A DNA stretch of 64,000 nt from Bugula neritina. Its lineage: Eukaryota; Bryozoa; Gymnolaemata; Cheilostomatida; Bugulidae. The stretch lies in NCBI GenBank assembly GCA_964035545.1, contig OZ037772.1, positions 12,279,818-12,343,817 of the forward strand, in the 5' to 3' direction. Below the pieces are notes generated by a model. The model did not search any database, was not told where the DNA came from, and was given only the letters and a program-made list of their open reading frames with translations. This document shows, in pieces, positions 11,617 to 26,521 of this stretch; position 1 is the first letter of the stretch; the number at the start of each line of letters is the position of its first letter. Both the position numbers and the translations under genes were made by a program.

Positions 11617-14600
11617 GCTACTACTACCACCACTACTACCACCACTACTGCCACCACTACTACCACCACTACTACCACCACTACTACTATACTAACTGTC
11701 ATATTCTCATGCACAGTTAATGTTGTATTTTCAGGTGGTGCAGGAGTACGAGAGAGCCGTGATATTTAGACTGGGTAGACTCGTTTCTGGAGGGGCTAAG
11801 GGGCCAGGTAGGGTGCCACCCCATCTCTACATCTCTGTGTACTTACTTGTTGCATTTTTTGTTTAGCCTAATTTTCACTAGAAAATTTGTCAGCCACTCA
11901 ACACCTTTTCCCAATATATTATTAGATATAAGTCTATGACTATGTGTATATTAAGTGTTTATACTTATACTCTGTGTATATGTTATGTATATTATGTATA
12001 TAAGGTGTGTATATTATGATATGTATATATGGTGTATATATTATATGTATATACGATGTGTATATTCTGCTCTACATTGCTTCAAACTTGTAAGGGAATT
12101 TCAATCACCTTTTACTTACTTACTTTGTTACAAGTGAATAATAAACCAGGTACCAGCACAAGGATAGTTTTTAGATATATTAGAATGTATATCTGATATA
12201 TTAAATGTATCATATATATTAGATATGTTAGATGTGTTAGATTAGCATCCACCCTTGTTATACCTGCATTTCTTTGCTAGGAGTAATTCTGATACAAGTG
12301 TGAGGGTTGCTTGCCTAGTTTGAGTTGGGAAGTATTGTCACACTACTATCAGTTACACTACTATTCAGTCATACTACTACTCAGTCACACTAATCAGTCA
12401 CACTACTACTCAGTCACACTACTACTCAGTCACACTACTACTCAATCTCAGTACTCATCACTCTTCATATAATATATTCACTGAGTTATCCCAAGTATTC
12501 CATCAATCCATTGTAACTATGACAAACAAACAGACGAGTATGTAAAGTGACTGAATATTGATTTACTATACTTAAACCAATACTGTTCTAACTCTAGTCA
12601 CATGATACTAAATATACATCATGTGACTTTAGCTGGTGTCGTAACATGAGTGAGGCTGATTCATACACTCCTCCTCATGCCTTATCTTATAGTCATGACT
12701 CTAAACAAGTTTTAATCTTTTCAAATCCTGTCACTTAATTGTTTTATTTATTGCATGTTGGATAATCTCTTCACTAAACACTTAATATTGATACAATGAT
12801 TCAAGGAGGGGGGATTTCAGTTCCTATAGTTGAATCTCCTCCAAATATAGAATAAATAAACTATTCATTTCACTTTACTTATTAGATAATATATATATTG
12901 ATGATATCGGCACCTGAACCCGCCATCTTGGTGCTCCAAGAGTGCTTTTTGTTAAAAAATATTTTGTTATCAAGGAAATAGATTTTATTTTCAGTTTTAA
13001 TAACAAATGAAAAAGATAAAGTAACCTAACTGCTCAACTGGTGTTTATTGAATCTGCATTATTTCACAATGTATAACACAACTCACAATGTATAACACAA
13101 GTGACAATGTATAACACAAGTTACAATGTATAGCACAAGTCACAATGTATAACACAAGTCACTTGAGAGCAATGTCCCTTGTAGTTCTGAAATTAACACA
13201 TCGGTTCTTCAACTCTGTGCATTGTTTAAAATATTATTTGATTTTATTATATGACAATCCTCTCAACACTGGCTACAAATTCAAGCAATTAAATTTCAAT
13301 ATTCTTGGTGGTGAAAGTTTGAAGGGCAGTCATTCCACTTCAAGTAGTTAAACAAGTCAAGTAGCTCTTAATCATTCAAGTCGTTGTAACTCGACCCAAC
13401 TCAGTTAGTTCACAAGAAATGATTTGTTGTTAAACACATTTATATCAAAACTAATATAAATAAAGGAAACTCATTTCCGATACTATTGTAAGTTTACTTA
13501 CTTATTTAGATGAATAAATTAAAAAACAAGAGAGGTTTTATTTGTAATGAAGTTACTGCCCCATAAAGAGATATTTAAATGGTATATTATTTTGAAATCG
13601 ATGCATTATTTAATTCCAGGTTTGTTCTTCATCCTGCCGTGTATGGACAACTACATCAAGGTTGACCTCCGAACTATCACCTTTGATGTCCCACCTCAAG
13701 AGGTAAACTCTCTCATTGTAGTCAACTCTAGACATCATTGTGTGCTTATAGTTCCTCCTGTTGGGAGTCATCAGACATCATTGTGGGGTTCAAATTATTT
13801 CCTTTTTCAACTGATTGTCTCCCGTCTTGAGCTACTTCTAGAATATGGCTACCGCAAAGTCTTGCTTTGGCTACATTGAAAACATTGTGACGCCACAACT
13901 AGGATAGTTGGAGTGCCCTCATTTATTCAGTATTTCCTGTTAGAGCTAAGTTGTTGCTGTTAGAGCTAAAGCTTTGCTGTTAGAGCTAACATGTTTACAC
14001 ACTGAGTACAGTACTGCTACACAGCCGTATAGTAATTAGCTCTACAATGTAGTATGTATGCCAACTCTATCTTGTAGACATTTGGCTCTAAGCCATTTCA
14101 CTCCCTGACATACCATGTGTTTATAACAATTAGCCTTTTAATTGTATTATCTTATTAATTAATTACCTGGTTAGCAGCCCATTTAACATCTCAGAGAACA
14201 AGTTGAAGTGTGAAAGTTAATGGACTGATTTGAGTTAAGATGGAGTTTTCATAGCTGTGTGTTAATTCTGCTGGTGTTTAGCTTTAGCTCCCTAAACTTA
14301 TGCAACTTTTAATCGTTTTTGTCTAAAATTAATTGTAAGTAAAAATACAAATCTCCAATTAAATGAACACTGGCTAAGTTTAATACTATATGCAATCTAC
14401 AGAGTTGCCTTCTCTTCTCACCTGTAGATTCTCACGAAGGACTCCGTCACTGTCTCTGTAGATGCTGTCATCTACTTCCGTATTCAGAACCCGATATTGA
14501 GCGTGACAGCTGTGACTAACGCCCACATGTCCACCCAGCTTCTGGCACAGACCACTCTGCGTAACTTCCTGGGAATCAGGTGTGTATGAGTACGACACTG

Positions 14601-17600
14601 TCGGGTAACACCGACTAGCATGCCTTATTGTACTCTAAGAGTACCTTTAGTGAAATATCAAAGGCATTCGGTGGTCTCTGTTTGCTTTCCACCTTTGTAG
14701 GCTGAATGCATAGAATTGCAAAACATATATTCAAGTTGAAATGCAAGAATAAGAGAGATTAGGATGTGTAACATTTCTTATTAAATAAACATTAGTGAAT
14801 TTCAGTTTTCGATAGTAGCAGACGTTAAAATTAGTTAACACCAGGTTATGTATACCTTAAACTATAATGTGTAGACTGTGTATAGACTGTGTATGACTGT
14901 GTATAACGTTGATATATATTATTATCATATCATTTGTTTAGATCACTATAATCTATACATAACTTATTGTTTCTGTGTAACAGGAGTTTGGGAGAGATTC
15001 TGAGTGAGAGAGAGGCCATAGCCAATGAGCTGGAGACGACACTGGATGCTGCCACTGACCCCTGGGGCATCAAGGTCAGCATCTTGTATTACTGCTATAG
15101 TTGAGTCTCACAGACTAGCATCTTGTGCCTGGCATCACCGTGGTTATTGGGAAAGTGTCAGATGGTGTCAGTTAGCTCAATTCGGCGAAGTTTCTTTCAG
15201 TCTTTGTATTCTTTAGACCTCATTGTTTCCTGTATGAACTGAGCCGAAATGGAAATCTAGTGTTAACTAGATCACACAGAGTTTGACACAAATAATAAAA
15301 AAAAAATCAATTCACTTCGATTCACTCACTCTCACCCACTCAATTTGACTCAATCACTCATACTCTATCACTCTCACCCAGTCACTTTGACTCAATCACT
15401 CATACTCTATCACTCTCACCCAGTCACTCTCACTCAGTTACTCTCACCCAGTCACTCTGATAGCTAATGCTAGACTTTATGTGAACTCACTCTTCCTAGT
15501 GACATAAATAGTGTCTTTGCAATGGAATGCTAGGGATACTGAGGAAACTTTGTGCTATAAGAAGCTGTAGTGGTAGTGACTACTTGTACAGCTGCCAAGC
15601 AGTTTGATGGCTGCCAGATCACATGTCTACACATTCCTGAGAAGTACCTGTACTAATAGACTGGCTCTATTTTTAGTATCTATATTTAGCAGCCGATTGT
15701 CTAATGATTACCTCATTCATGGTCTACATTGTATGTGTTATCTGAGCCCAACTCAGTAACAATAGAGTAGTTACTTGGCCTAGTTGCTCAACTCAAACTT
15801 GTTTACTCAAGCTATTGTTGTCCTACCTGATGACTAGAACAAGGCCTGAGAACACAATACCACGTGCTCCAGTTACGTATGGTGATTATTGTGTATGGAA
15901 TATGTGAGTTGAATTTGTTGAAAGCATGAAAAGAATTGCATAAAACATAATACTCTATGTAAATAATGTTACTATAAGTCTTACAAACACACATTTTACC
16001 AATACTTTGCTGATTGGACAAGTTGAGTTAACTACTGGGGATAGACAGAGGGACAAGCTTGATAATTTAACACAGAATTCACGTAGTAGTTATGCTGATA
16101 CCTCTATTGTTGATAAGGCTGACACCTATGTACACCTTTTGTTTAATTTTAAATTTCTCCTTATTTTTTCTCTTTCCTCAAATTATTGGGTTTCTTTACT
16201 TCAATCACTTCAAATGTATTTCTTAATTTCAGCTGTTTCCAACCAAATGAAATGGTCATTAAACCATGAATATGAATTAGCTGCTTAATCCACTCCAAGT
16301 GTTAGAATACTACATTCACTATGCTAATTCTGTTGACTATTATGTAAATGTGTGTTATTGTTTATCGGTTTTTATGGTTACGACTTGCAAGCTTTTGTCT
16401 TGCATTGAGATCAGAGCCCTTCAAGTTTCAAGTATTTCTCCTCCAAGTGTTCAGCAAGAGATTCAAGTGTTACTATAAATACTGCTATATAGCCTCAGGC
16501 CCCTCATCTACGCCCTTCACCTCACAATATCTCACACTCTTATACAATGTATATTACCAAAGTGTTGATGGAAACTCGTGCTATGGGCTTTAAGAGAGCT
16601 GCTTTTTACTTTTTGCCAAAGTTTAAATGCTCTCCTCGATTTGTGTCCGGGTTTAATAAGCCTATCATAGAGATGGGTTGCGGGTGAGACTCCCATTTAG
16701 CTCATTGGTGGTGTCACTGCAACTGACCATGTGTAGGAAATATTGTGCTCTTAGTGATGTTTTTTCAGTCGCAATTTCGTAAAGATAGAGTTTCAGTAGA
16801 ATTTCTTTACCCAGTATTTTTATTTATAATTTAAATTAATATTTACAGTATTTTTATTTCACTGAAGCCTGTCCCCATTTTCAGAGTTTCGTCTGCTTAT
16901 GTTGTAATAAATAAAGCTACTAAAATTGCTTTGCGTTCCTCTCCATGGTGTTTCAACTTGTATTTAGCTCTACATGCCATGTGTTGCTGTAGGTGGAGAG
17001 AGTTGAGATTAAGGACGTGCGACTCCCCGTCTCTCTACAGAGAGCCATGGCTGCAGAAGCTGAGGCTACGAGAGAGGCCAAGGCTAAGGTGAGGGCTAAT
17101 GCTATATCGGAGTTATCTTTTCTCTTGCAGCATTGGGCCAGTTTGTCTGCTGGAAACCCACTGCTCTGTGTTTGCATCATGCAGGGTCTTTATAGAATAT
17201 ACTTTATTTTCCTTCTCTCCCCTCCATGTATTATCAAGGGGTTTACTGGGTGATCCACCAGTAATATTATATGATGTAGGCTAGAAAGTTCTACTAATAG
17301 GTGTCATAGGAATGCTGGGTGTAAAGTGTTATATTCATATCTTACACTGTACGGCTAGTTTAGTATACAGAGTTGGTCAGTAGTTAGTATGACTCTCAGT
17401 GAGTATTACCAGGTAACAGGGGGTGTGGCTCAGTGAGTATTACCAGGTAACAGGGGGTGTGGCTCAGTGAGTATTACCAGGTAACAGGAGGTGTGGCTCA
17501 CTGAGTATTACCAGGTAACAGGAGTGTGGCTCAGTGAGTATTACCAGGTAACAGGGGACATGGTGTAGTAAGTATTACCAGGAAACCACTGGGAATTGAT

Positions 17601-17973
17601 ATTACTTTATAGTTACACCTTCACAGTTGTTGCTGGAAAACTTTAAGGCCACTTGATATTATTGATTGTTTAAATATTCTTTTTTCATATAATAAATAGC
17701 CTAAGTTCACATAATAAATAGCTTCAGTTCATATAATAAATAGTCTAAGTTCATGTACTAGCCTGTGTTCTACTGTGACAGGTGATCGCTGCCGAGGGAG
17801 AACAGAGAGCCTCCAAGTCTCTGAAGGAAGCCGCTGATGTCATCTCCCAGTCAGGAACGGCTCTCCAGCTCAGATACCTCCAGACTCTCAACAGCATCGC
17901 TGCCGAAAGAAACAGCACCATCATATTCCCGCTGCCTATCGACTTCATGCAGGCGTTTGCCAAGAAAAGTTAG
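8996..17973 (+). CDS. STOM: Stomatin-like SPFH membrane protein, paralogue B
   Basis: Complete model of 283 residues, close to the usual stomatin length of about 285-290. Exons: 8996-9065, 11345-11439, 11735-11807, 13620-13702, 14428-14579, 14984-15074, 16993-17088, 17782-17973; lengths sum to 852 bases with every phase consistent. The start is the ATG in gttATGGCT, which opens MADNKPHYSAQ. A hydrophobic hairpin follows (residues about 33-55, ITFPFSLCVCIK with the conserved proline and nearby cysteines suited to palmitoylation). The SPFH domain starts at [15 protein letters not shown] and continues through [31 protein letters not shown] and LSEREAIANELE. The C-terminal helix reads [12 protein letters not shown] and ends NSTIIFPLPIDF. 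An AATAAA follows at 18559-18564. Relative to paralogue A it has an extra intron between WGIK and VERVE. Confidence 0.93.
9397..9551. repeat. Two adjacent foldback (hairpin) elements in stomatin B intron 1
   Basis: At 9471-9551 a near-perfect palindrome has ends cctttgttgc and gcaacaaagg, continuing inward with gagatcgg against ccgatctc. The inside is GC-rich with a second inverted pair around ccgaaatgccga. Immediately upstream, about 9397-9441, a second inverted repeat pairs ccagcgagctcc with the later ggaactcgctgg. Both stand out from the AT-rich intron. Target duplications are not clear. Confidence 0.75.
11440..11734. repeat. Intron almost wholly made of ACT/ACC trinucleotide repeat
   Basis: Stomatin B intron 2 (295 bases) is, from about 11448 to 11692, a compound trinucleotide repeat of act, acc and gct units. 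It begins within ten bases of the donor gtactg and ends about 40 bases before the acceptor at 11734. It creates poly-Thr and poly-Val open frames that are not genes. Confidence 0.95.
12340..12445. repeat. Short tandem repeat (agtcacactactactc)
   Basis: About six imperfect copies of a 15-16 bp unit in stomatin B intron 3. No coding character. Confidence 0.75.
13066..13164. repeat. 19-bp tandem repeat, about 5 copies
   Basis: Unit caatgtataacacaagtca with few substitutions, in stomatin B intron 3. Confidence 0.8.
15300..15465. repeat. CTCACT-rich low-complexity stretch
   Basis: Imperfect repeats built from actctcacccagtcact in stomatin B intron 6, preceded by a short A run. Confidence 0.7.
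17397..17580. repeat. 34-bp minisatellite, about 5 copies, carrying donor-like motifs
   Basis: The unit runs gtgagtattaccaggtaac followed by agggggtgtggctca. Each copy contains a strong 5' splice-site-like ca|gtgagt and a cag|gtaaca. It lies 300 bases downstream of the stomatin B exon 16993-17088, whose true donor is ctaag|gtgagg. Confidence 0.85.
17683..17762. repeat. 22-bp tandem repeat, 3-4 copies, just before the last stomatin B exon
   Basis: Unit close to cataataaatagcctaagtt, ending about 20 bases before the acceptor at 17781. It may overlap the branch-point region. Confidence 0.7.
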
Positions 17974-19256
17974 ACATTGACCTCTTTGTGTGGTGACCTT
18001 CACCTCTGTATAGCAGTGTGCCGGATGGTATTTCTGTGATTACAATATTTGTCAGTTCAACTTACGAATCAGTTGACTTTCATTTAGAATTGTCAATTCC
18101 TGCTAAATCTATACTGTAAGAATAAGTTGCTGATGAAAGTTGTATTCATGGTTGTATCGCTGCATTCTCTATGTTATTTTAAATGTCTTCTCTATTTACA
18201 TTTTTTATTTCATTCGTTTGCTCTATACATTTCAATAATCATTTTCAGTGATCGTTTTCAATGATATTCACACTCCTGTTTTAGTCATTAAAAAAACCAT
18301 TTGACTAGTGGTCATAATCAATTTTTTTATTCAAACATCTTTTGATTATAAATTAAATAGTTTATAATTGATGTATTGAGTTCAAATTATTTTTTTAATT
18401 TATAAACTTGATATTTATAAATTTTAATTATGTCAGTTCTATGTTTTTTAATGGTTTGTGTTTTCGTATGGTTTCTACTTTTTTGCTGCTTGATGTTTAC
18501 CTGAAATTTTGCTGTACATGGCTCTATAATATATTATATTTATTTTTTCTTTGTTGTCAATAAAGCCTTACATATGGTTAATTGAACTCTTCTGCTACCA
18601 AATAATCTCGTAATTCTATAATAAAGCTGATATAGTCATCTTGCGGTCCAAAACTAACTTCTAATTAAAATTGATTGGCTAACAACTCTAATTGTAATGA
18701 AATGCGTGAACCAAAGTTCAAACAACCATATTTTATAATCATAATCTGTATGAGCTTATATTATTTATTGCTTTAGAATAGTTAAATAAAAGAATAAAAC
18801 TCCAGTCTTATCCTACCTGAAAAACTAGAAAAAACATCAAGTTTTTAATCAAAGTTGAAGTTGTCCACCCTCTACTTCTATCATATGCAAGCTATATTTT
18901 GTTCCCAATAATGCATAGTATCAATTACTTAGCAAACAAAATGTGTTTTTGATATCTAGCCATGGTTTTAGCTGAAATAAAGCAATGTAATAAACAAGGG
19001 TCTAAGATTTCTTTGATTCTGACTAGTTCAACTAGCCTAATTACCCCTTCACTAGACATTTATAAAGGACGGCTTTGCATACTACGAGCTGACGTTCTTT
19101 AAACCGAGAGGAGAAAAAATATGTAACCGTTTCCGGTTTGACAACCAAACAAGTATACCAAGGTGAATGTTCAGTAGTTTTCCATTCGGATTCTTGCTGG
19201 TATTTAAGATTTCCTAATTTTGAAAACCGTTAGAAGTACTCTCTCATAAATTTAAA
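17974..19256. other. Stomatin B 3' UTR and intergenic spacer
   Basis: Contains the 3' UTR of stomatin B, with AATAAA at 18559-18564 about 590 bases after the stop, then AT-rich spacer and the 5' flank of the YIPF5 gene. No coding exon is visible. Confidence 0.6.
18559..18564 (+). terminator. Poly(A) signal AATAAA for stomatin B
   Basis: Canonical hexamer followed by T/G-rich sequence, the first well-placed one after the stomatin B stop codon at 17973. Confidence 0.55.
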
Positions 19257-21856
<2,600 letters not shown>

Positions 21857-23047
21857 AGCCCGAATCAGCAATAACTATATTTTTTAAAGACGGGAAGGTG
21901 CTCTTTGGGATGTGGAGGTATGAACTTACGTAGAAAGTGACTCAGGCCGTATCGTATCAAAAACATCTCCAGGCACTCACTTAGCTGTTTAAAAATGAAA
22001 TTAATATTTATTTATTATTTTAGACAAACTTAGTTATTAAAGAGATGGCAATACGGATGTTTTAAACTCTTATTCTGTACATATACTTGTTTATATTGTA
22101 AAATATAGTCAAGGTAATACACGGTGCCATTCTGCCTCTTGTAATTATTATTATTATTAGCCATTATAGTGTTTCCATAATATCTTCTACAGAAAACAAT
22201 GAGTTATCAAATAACTATCTATGATACATTAACCATAGAAGGTATAGTTGAACTAGTTTTCTGATGCACATGTGTTGTAAATCAGTGAATATATATTCTT
22301 TTAATGAGAGAGGTGTTATAATACATGCAGTAGTTGTTTCTGTTTACCATCTGCACTAAATCTTCACCTTATTGCATGCCAAGGTCTTTATGTAACAGAA
22401 TTTCATTACTAATGATTGAAATAAAGAAATAGATGAAACTAGCTCAGTCAAAAGTGAGGAATGTATCATAAATGGTTAGGTTATATTGTATTATATACAG
22501 TAAAACTAGTGTAATAATTAGGTTGTGGTAATCTTATAAAATATTGAAGAAAGTTCATTGGGTGTAGATTGCATGCATCACTTTTTAAATATAATACTCT
22601 AAAAATAATATAAAATATACTCTATATATAATAAAAAATATACTATTTATATTGTAATATATAAAATATAAAAATATATCATTATATAAATATAGGATAT
22701 ACTTAATAAAAATATATGAAAATATAAAACATAATGTATACATAATATAATTTATTTAAAAATTTAGTAAAATCCAAATCACAATATGAGTTCAAGGTCG
22801 ACAGTGCTCTACTTCACCTGACACACTAACTCTCTCGTACTGAATAATCTACACGAGAACTGTGAGCTGTAATAAGAACAGCACTGTGACGCCACACCAC
22901 TCTCTACACGCACTGCTCCCTCATGCCATCCTGCAACAGCCTCTCTGGGAGTTCTGGAAGTTGTCTGCCCATCAACATTCAGCCAACTGGAAATCGTCTA
23001 GTCGCTGAATTTAGGATTTGTCTTCCCTCTGTTAGTACTGCACCCAG
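21857..23047. other. Convergent 3' flanks of YIPF5 and the tetraspanin
   Basis: Holds the YIPF5 3' UTR (AATAAA at 22420-22425), a very AT-rich strip at 22590-22760 (tatataaaatat-type sequence), and the 3' UTR of the minus-strand tetraspanin (minus-strand AATAAA at plus 22751-22756). No coding exon. Confidence 0.6.
22420..22425 (+). terminator. Poly(A) signal AATAAA for YIPF5
   Basis: Canonical hexamer 560 bases after the YIPF5 stop; the best-placed one before the convergent gene. Confidence 0.5.
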
Positions 23048-26000
23048 TTATTTCTTGTTTACTAGTCGGAATGACTCAGAGTCTCTGCTGATGCCGTGCT
23101 GGAGTCCACTTCTACACACGCATGTGGTGTGCAGCAGCATGATCAGCTACAACAGCAAGATTGCTCGTCAGCAAAGTGTGCAGTATACAACAATTACGCA
23201 GTTCATTATTGTGTGCGGCTAAATTCGCTACCTGACGTATGTTCACACCATTTTAAAATCACTTTAAAAGCTTAAACAAATTTAAATCATGAAAAGTAAA
23301 GTTACAAGGAGGAGAACTGGCTAAGTTACAAGCAATGAAACTTTGCCAACTACTATTAGCCATTTGACCTCAGTAGCGATGACCTCAAGGGACACCAGCT
23401 GACCCCACCTAACCTCTAGTAAGCTCAAGTGACCTGAGGTCACCTCAAAGGAAACCAGGTCGGATATACTCACCATGAGGAACACCTTCACTGCTATCAC
23501 AGAGGTAAACCAGATGTCGTCATAAGATATGAAGTGTGAGTCCAGATCCTCTTTACATCCCTGAAATCATCAGATAGCCTTAAATCCTAGCAGTTATTAT
23601 CAAGTTACATTAGGTTGACCACACATACACCCCCTATCTGCCCTTTTATGCCTTTTAGTAGACTCGGCATATAAAATTTAAATGAAGAGTAAATTGAATG
23701 TTGGACGATTTGAAAACAGGTTTTAACTGGTTCAGGGTTCAGATTATCATGTTTGCATTTAAATACAACCCAGTCTTATTTATAATTTATTAGAATGATC
23801 ATTTGTGAAATGTTTATGAAGAGGGTTATATATGTACCTTGGTAGCACTAATACCACATGGAGCTGAGTCTGCCGCTATCTCGCCACTCCAATATTTAGC
23901 ATGTTGGAAGTCGTCTCCACTGTTGATACCACAGCAGGCGGCCTAAATACATACAACACATTGGCACTGTGAGTTGGTGACCTGGCATAGCTTGTTATCT
24001 ACCACAGTGTAGAAAATATGCTACTATAAAATTGCCTGTCATTTCAACTGATTTATATCTATACCAGGTTTCAGAGTTGATTGATGCTTTGCTATCCCTA
24101 GATGACACGGTTCATGGAAAGTATCTCTAGTAATAATAGTCTTACAAGGCACTCACGTTTTTACCCAGCAAGTTCCAAGAATTGGTGATGTGCTCAAACC
24201 CTGCCTTCCCGTACATATCAACTATTGTGTGGTTGAGAGACGACTCCAACTCTGCCAAAATCTACAGAGTTTAATGAAACAAGTTGTATACTAATATTTC
24301 TATGATCACACAAAACACATGTCATAATTATTTAGGCCTTACAATGTAGAGTGCACTAATCCAGAATATACAGTTGCACAGCTAGTTGGTAGTAAATGGA
24401 TGAAGAAATATAATAACAAGTTGTAGTGACGTACCGAATCTTGAGCCTTGAACTTGTATATAACTCCAGTGACATCAGCTGCCACGGTAACCAATAGCAA
24501 CAGAGTGCTCTGTAACACAGGAAGTAGATATGATTACCAGTTGCATCACAGCGATTGCTCCTTGTTACTAGATTTCACTATCTGTTGCAGTTGAATTTCA
24601 ATTTCAATGATTCAACGTATTTTGTTTTAAATAGAATTGAATTAAAAGTTGCTATTAAAACTAAGTTTCTCAATCAATTTGATGCTTCATTTTCCTGCTG
24701 ACTCGCACTTGAACTTTGACGATCAACTAACTTACCAAACTTATCAGGCACCTGGATGACTTGCATGTCGACACGATGTGCATAACGGCAGCGACAAACA
24801 TCAGTGCAGCCAGCCCCAAGGCAGCATACCACGTGTACTACAAACATGTTTATAATTATATTATTATATTGTATAATTATATTATTATATTGTATAATTA
24901 TATTATTATGCTGTATAATTATATTATTATATTTATTATTATATTATATAATTTATAATACATTATAATAGCTAAGTATTCACTTGCATGAGTAGAAAAA
25001 TAAAATTATTTCTTTCTTTAAATTAAGGAATTGCCATCATATTTATAAGAGTAAATAGATCCTCAGTATATGAAAGAACTCATATAACAGGTGAGCTGTA
25101 TATATACATAAGTAATTATATAATGTATGTATATTATAGTTTCTAATATTGACAGCAAGCTGTTTGAGTCATCTAAGAGTTGACTGAGTCAACAGATATT
25201 ATATTATATTATACCTCTAACAGTATTTATTTAATAATAGCAATATGGCTAACTTTATTGTGATACAAGTTACACTTGTAAACTGTATTTCTTTTAGCTA
25301 AACACAAATCGTATCACCTTATTTTTACCAAAATAAAGAGTAAATAAGGCGGACATATAGAGTCACACTAACACATAAGTACACACATACCATTGTCAGG
25401 TTAATGATGGTTACGTTCTTGTATATCCCTGTACCGGGAAGCAACTCCAACAAGTCATGAAAATAGTCGGGGTTAGCAGCTTGTTTGGGAAGTGCCTCTA
25501 TTTTAAACGCCATAAAACCCAGCATGGCCAGGGCAAATATCTACACAGGGAGAAAACAATAGTTATAGTAAACATTGACCTATATTATTATATAATAATA
25601 TTATTCATATAGAATATAATATGATACTAGAAATTTTTTGAGACTGACTAATTCTGGCCACCTACTAACTCCGCCTACTGACCCCACCCACTAGCTCCAC
25701 CCACACCTACAGAAAGCTCTGTGTCATAGGATTGTCTTATATAACAGAATTCCTACCAATAAATAGGACGGGCATTGGCATTAAGCTGATTAGCTTATAA
25801 TAACAGCTTAAATGCAGTAACTTCAACTCATGACGTAGTTCACTGTAAAATCATTCAGCTACTGCAGCCTATAATTGGTATTCAAAAACAGTTTGTGACC
25901 TGAAATTTGATTCACTTGATATTTATTTGAAAATCACAGAAAATCATGAAATGGCATTGGATGTGGCAATGTACAGGTCAACCCTTGTAATTAACTGATA

Positions 26001-26521
26001 TGAATAATATGTAGTAGAAGCAGTATGAATCAGCCACTCTCACAGTATACCATATTATAAGGTATTATATATTCAATGTATGAATAACACTTCCTAAATC
26101 CTATTGTTGGGTGATTCAGGGGGCTGACAGTTGGTTACATCTGCCAGAAAACTGCCTGGAGCCAAAACCTTGCTGACCCTGAGTACAGTATATTACCAAT
26201 CAACTGCTCAGGCTGCAGACAGTATATTACCAATAAACTGCCCAAGCAGCAGACAGTATATTACCAATAAATTGCTCCTACAGAGTATAGTATATTACCA
26301 ATATAAACTGCTCAGGCAGCAGACAGTATATTACCAATAAACTGCTCAGGCTGCAGACAGTATATTACCAATATACTGCTCAGGCAGAGTACAGAAATAT
26401 TACCAATAAACTGCTCAGGCAGCAGACAGCAACTAATACAAATATAGAGAAGATAACTCACTGCTCCAATCACAGACCAGAAGATGAGAAAACCTTTACA
26501 GATTCCACTGCAGCAGCCCAT
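23048..26521 (-). CDS. Tetraspanin
   Basis: Tetraspanins are four-span membrane organisers. Eight exons in coding order: 26521-26462, 25540-25391, 24837-24736, 24509-24435, 24261-24157, 23942-23838, 23560-23474, 23146-23048. They total 783 bases (260 residues) and every intron is phase 0. It opens MGCCSGICKG, with juxtamembrane cysteines suited to palmitoylation. TM1 spans the first junction (FLIFWSVIGA, then IFALAMLGFM). TM2 is YTWYAALGLAALMFVAAV and TM3 is STLLLLVTVAADVTGVIY. The large loop contains the family signature CCG (AACCGINSG) plus PCG and GC, giving four cysteines for two disulphides, and a likely N-glycosylation site (NHT). TM4 is WFTSVIAVKVFLM continuing LIMLLHTTC. The CD9/CD151-type subfamily cannot be assigned. 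Intron 1 holds a 34-bp minisatellite next to the donor. Confidence 0.94.
24845..24962. repeat. AT-rich tandem repeat (about 20 bp, tatattattatattgtataa)
   Basis: Five to six copies in the tetraspanin intron directly upstream (minus strand) of exon 3. No coding character. Confidence 0.8.
26190..26445. repeat. 34-bp minisatellite, about 7 copies, beside the tetraspanin exon 1 donor
   Basis: Unit close to cagacagtatattaccaata followed by aactgctcaggcag. It ends about 17 bases from exon 1. On the minus strand the unit (gtctgctgcctgagcagt) resembles the exon 1 end and donor (gtctgtgattggagca|gt): both outer blocks match but the middle does not. Confidence 0.9.

Noticed and set aside
11319-11769. 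Poly-Val and poly-Thr open frames of more than 130 codons
   Set aside because: Translation of the trinucleotide intron repeat, overlapping true stomatin exons.
22923-23222. 99-codon plus-strand frame
   Set aside because: Antisense of the last tetraspanin exon; the minus strand gives an in-frame TM4 and tail.
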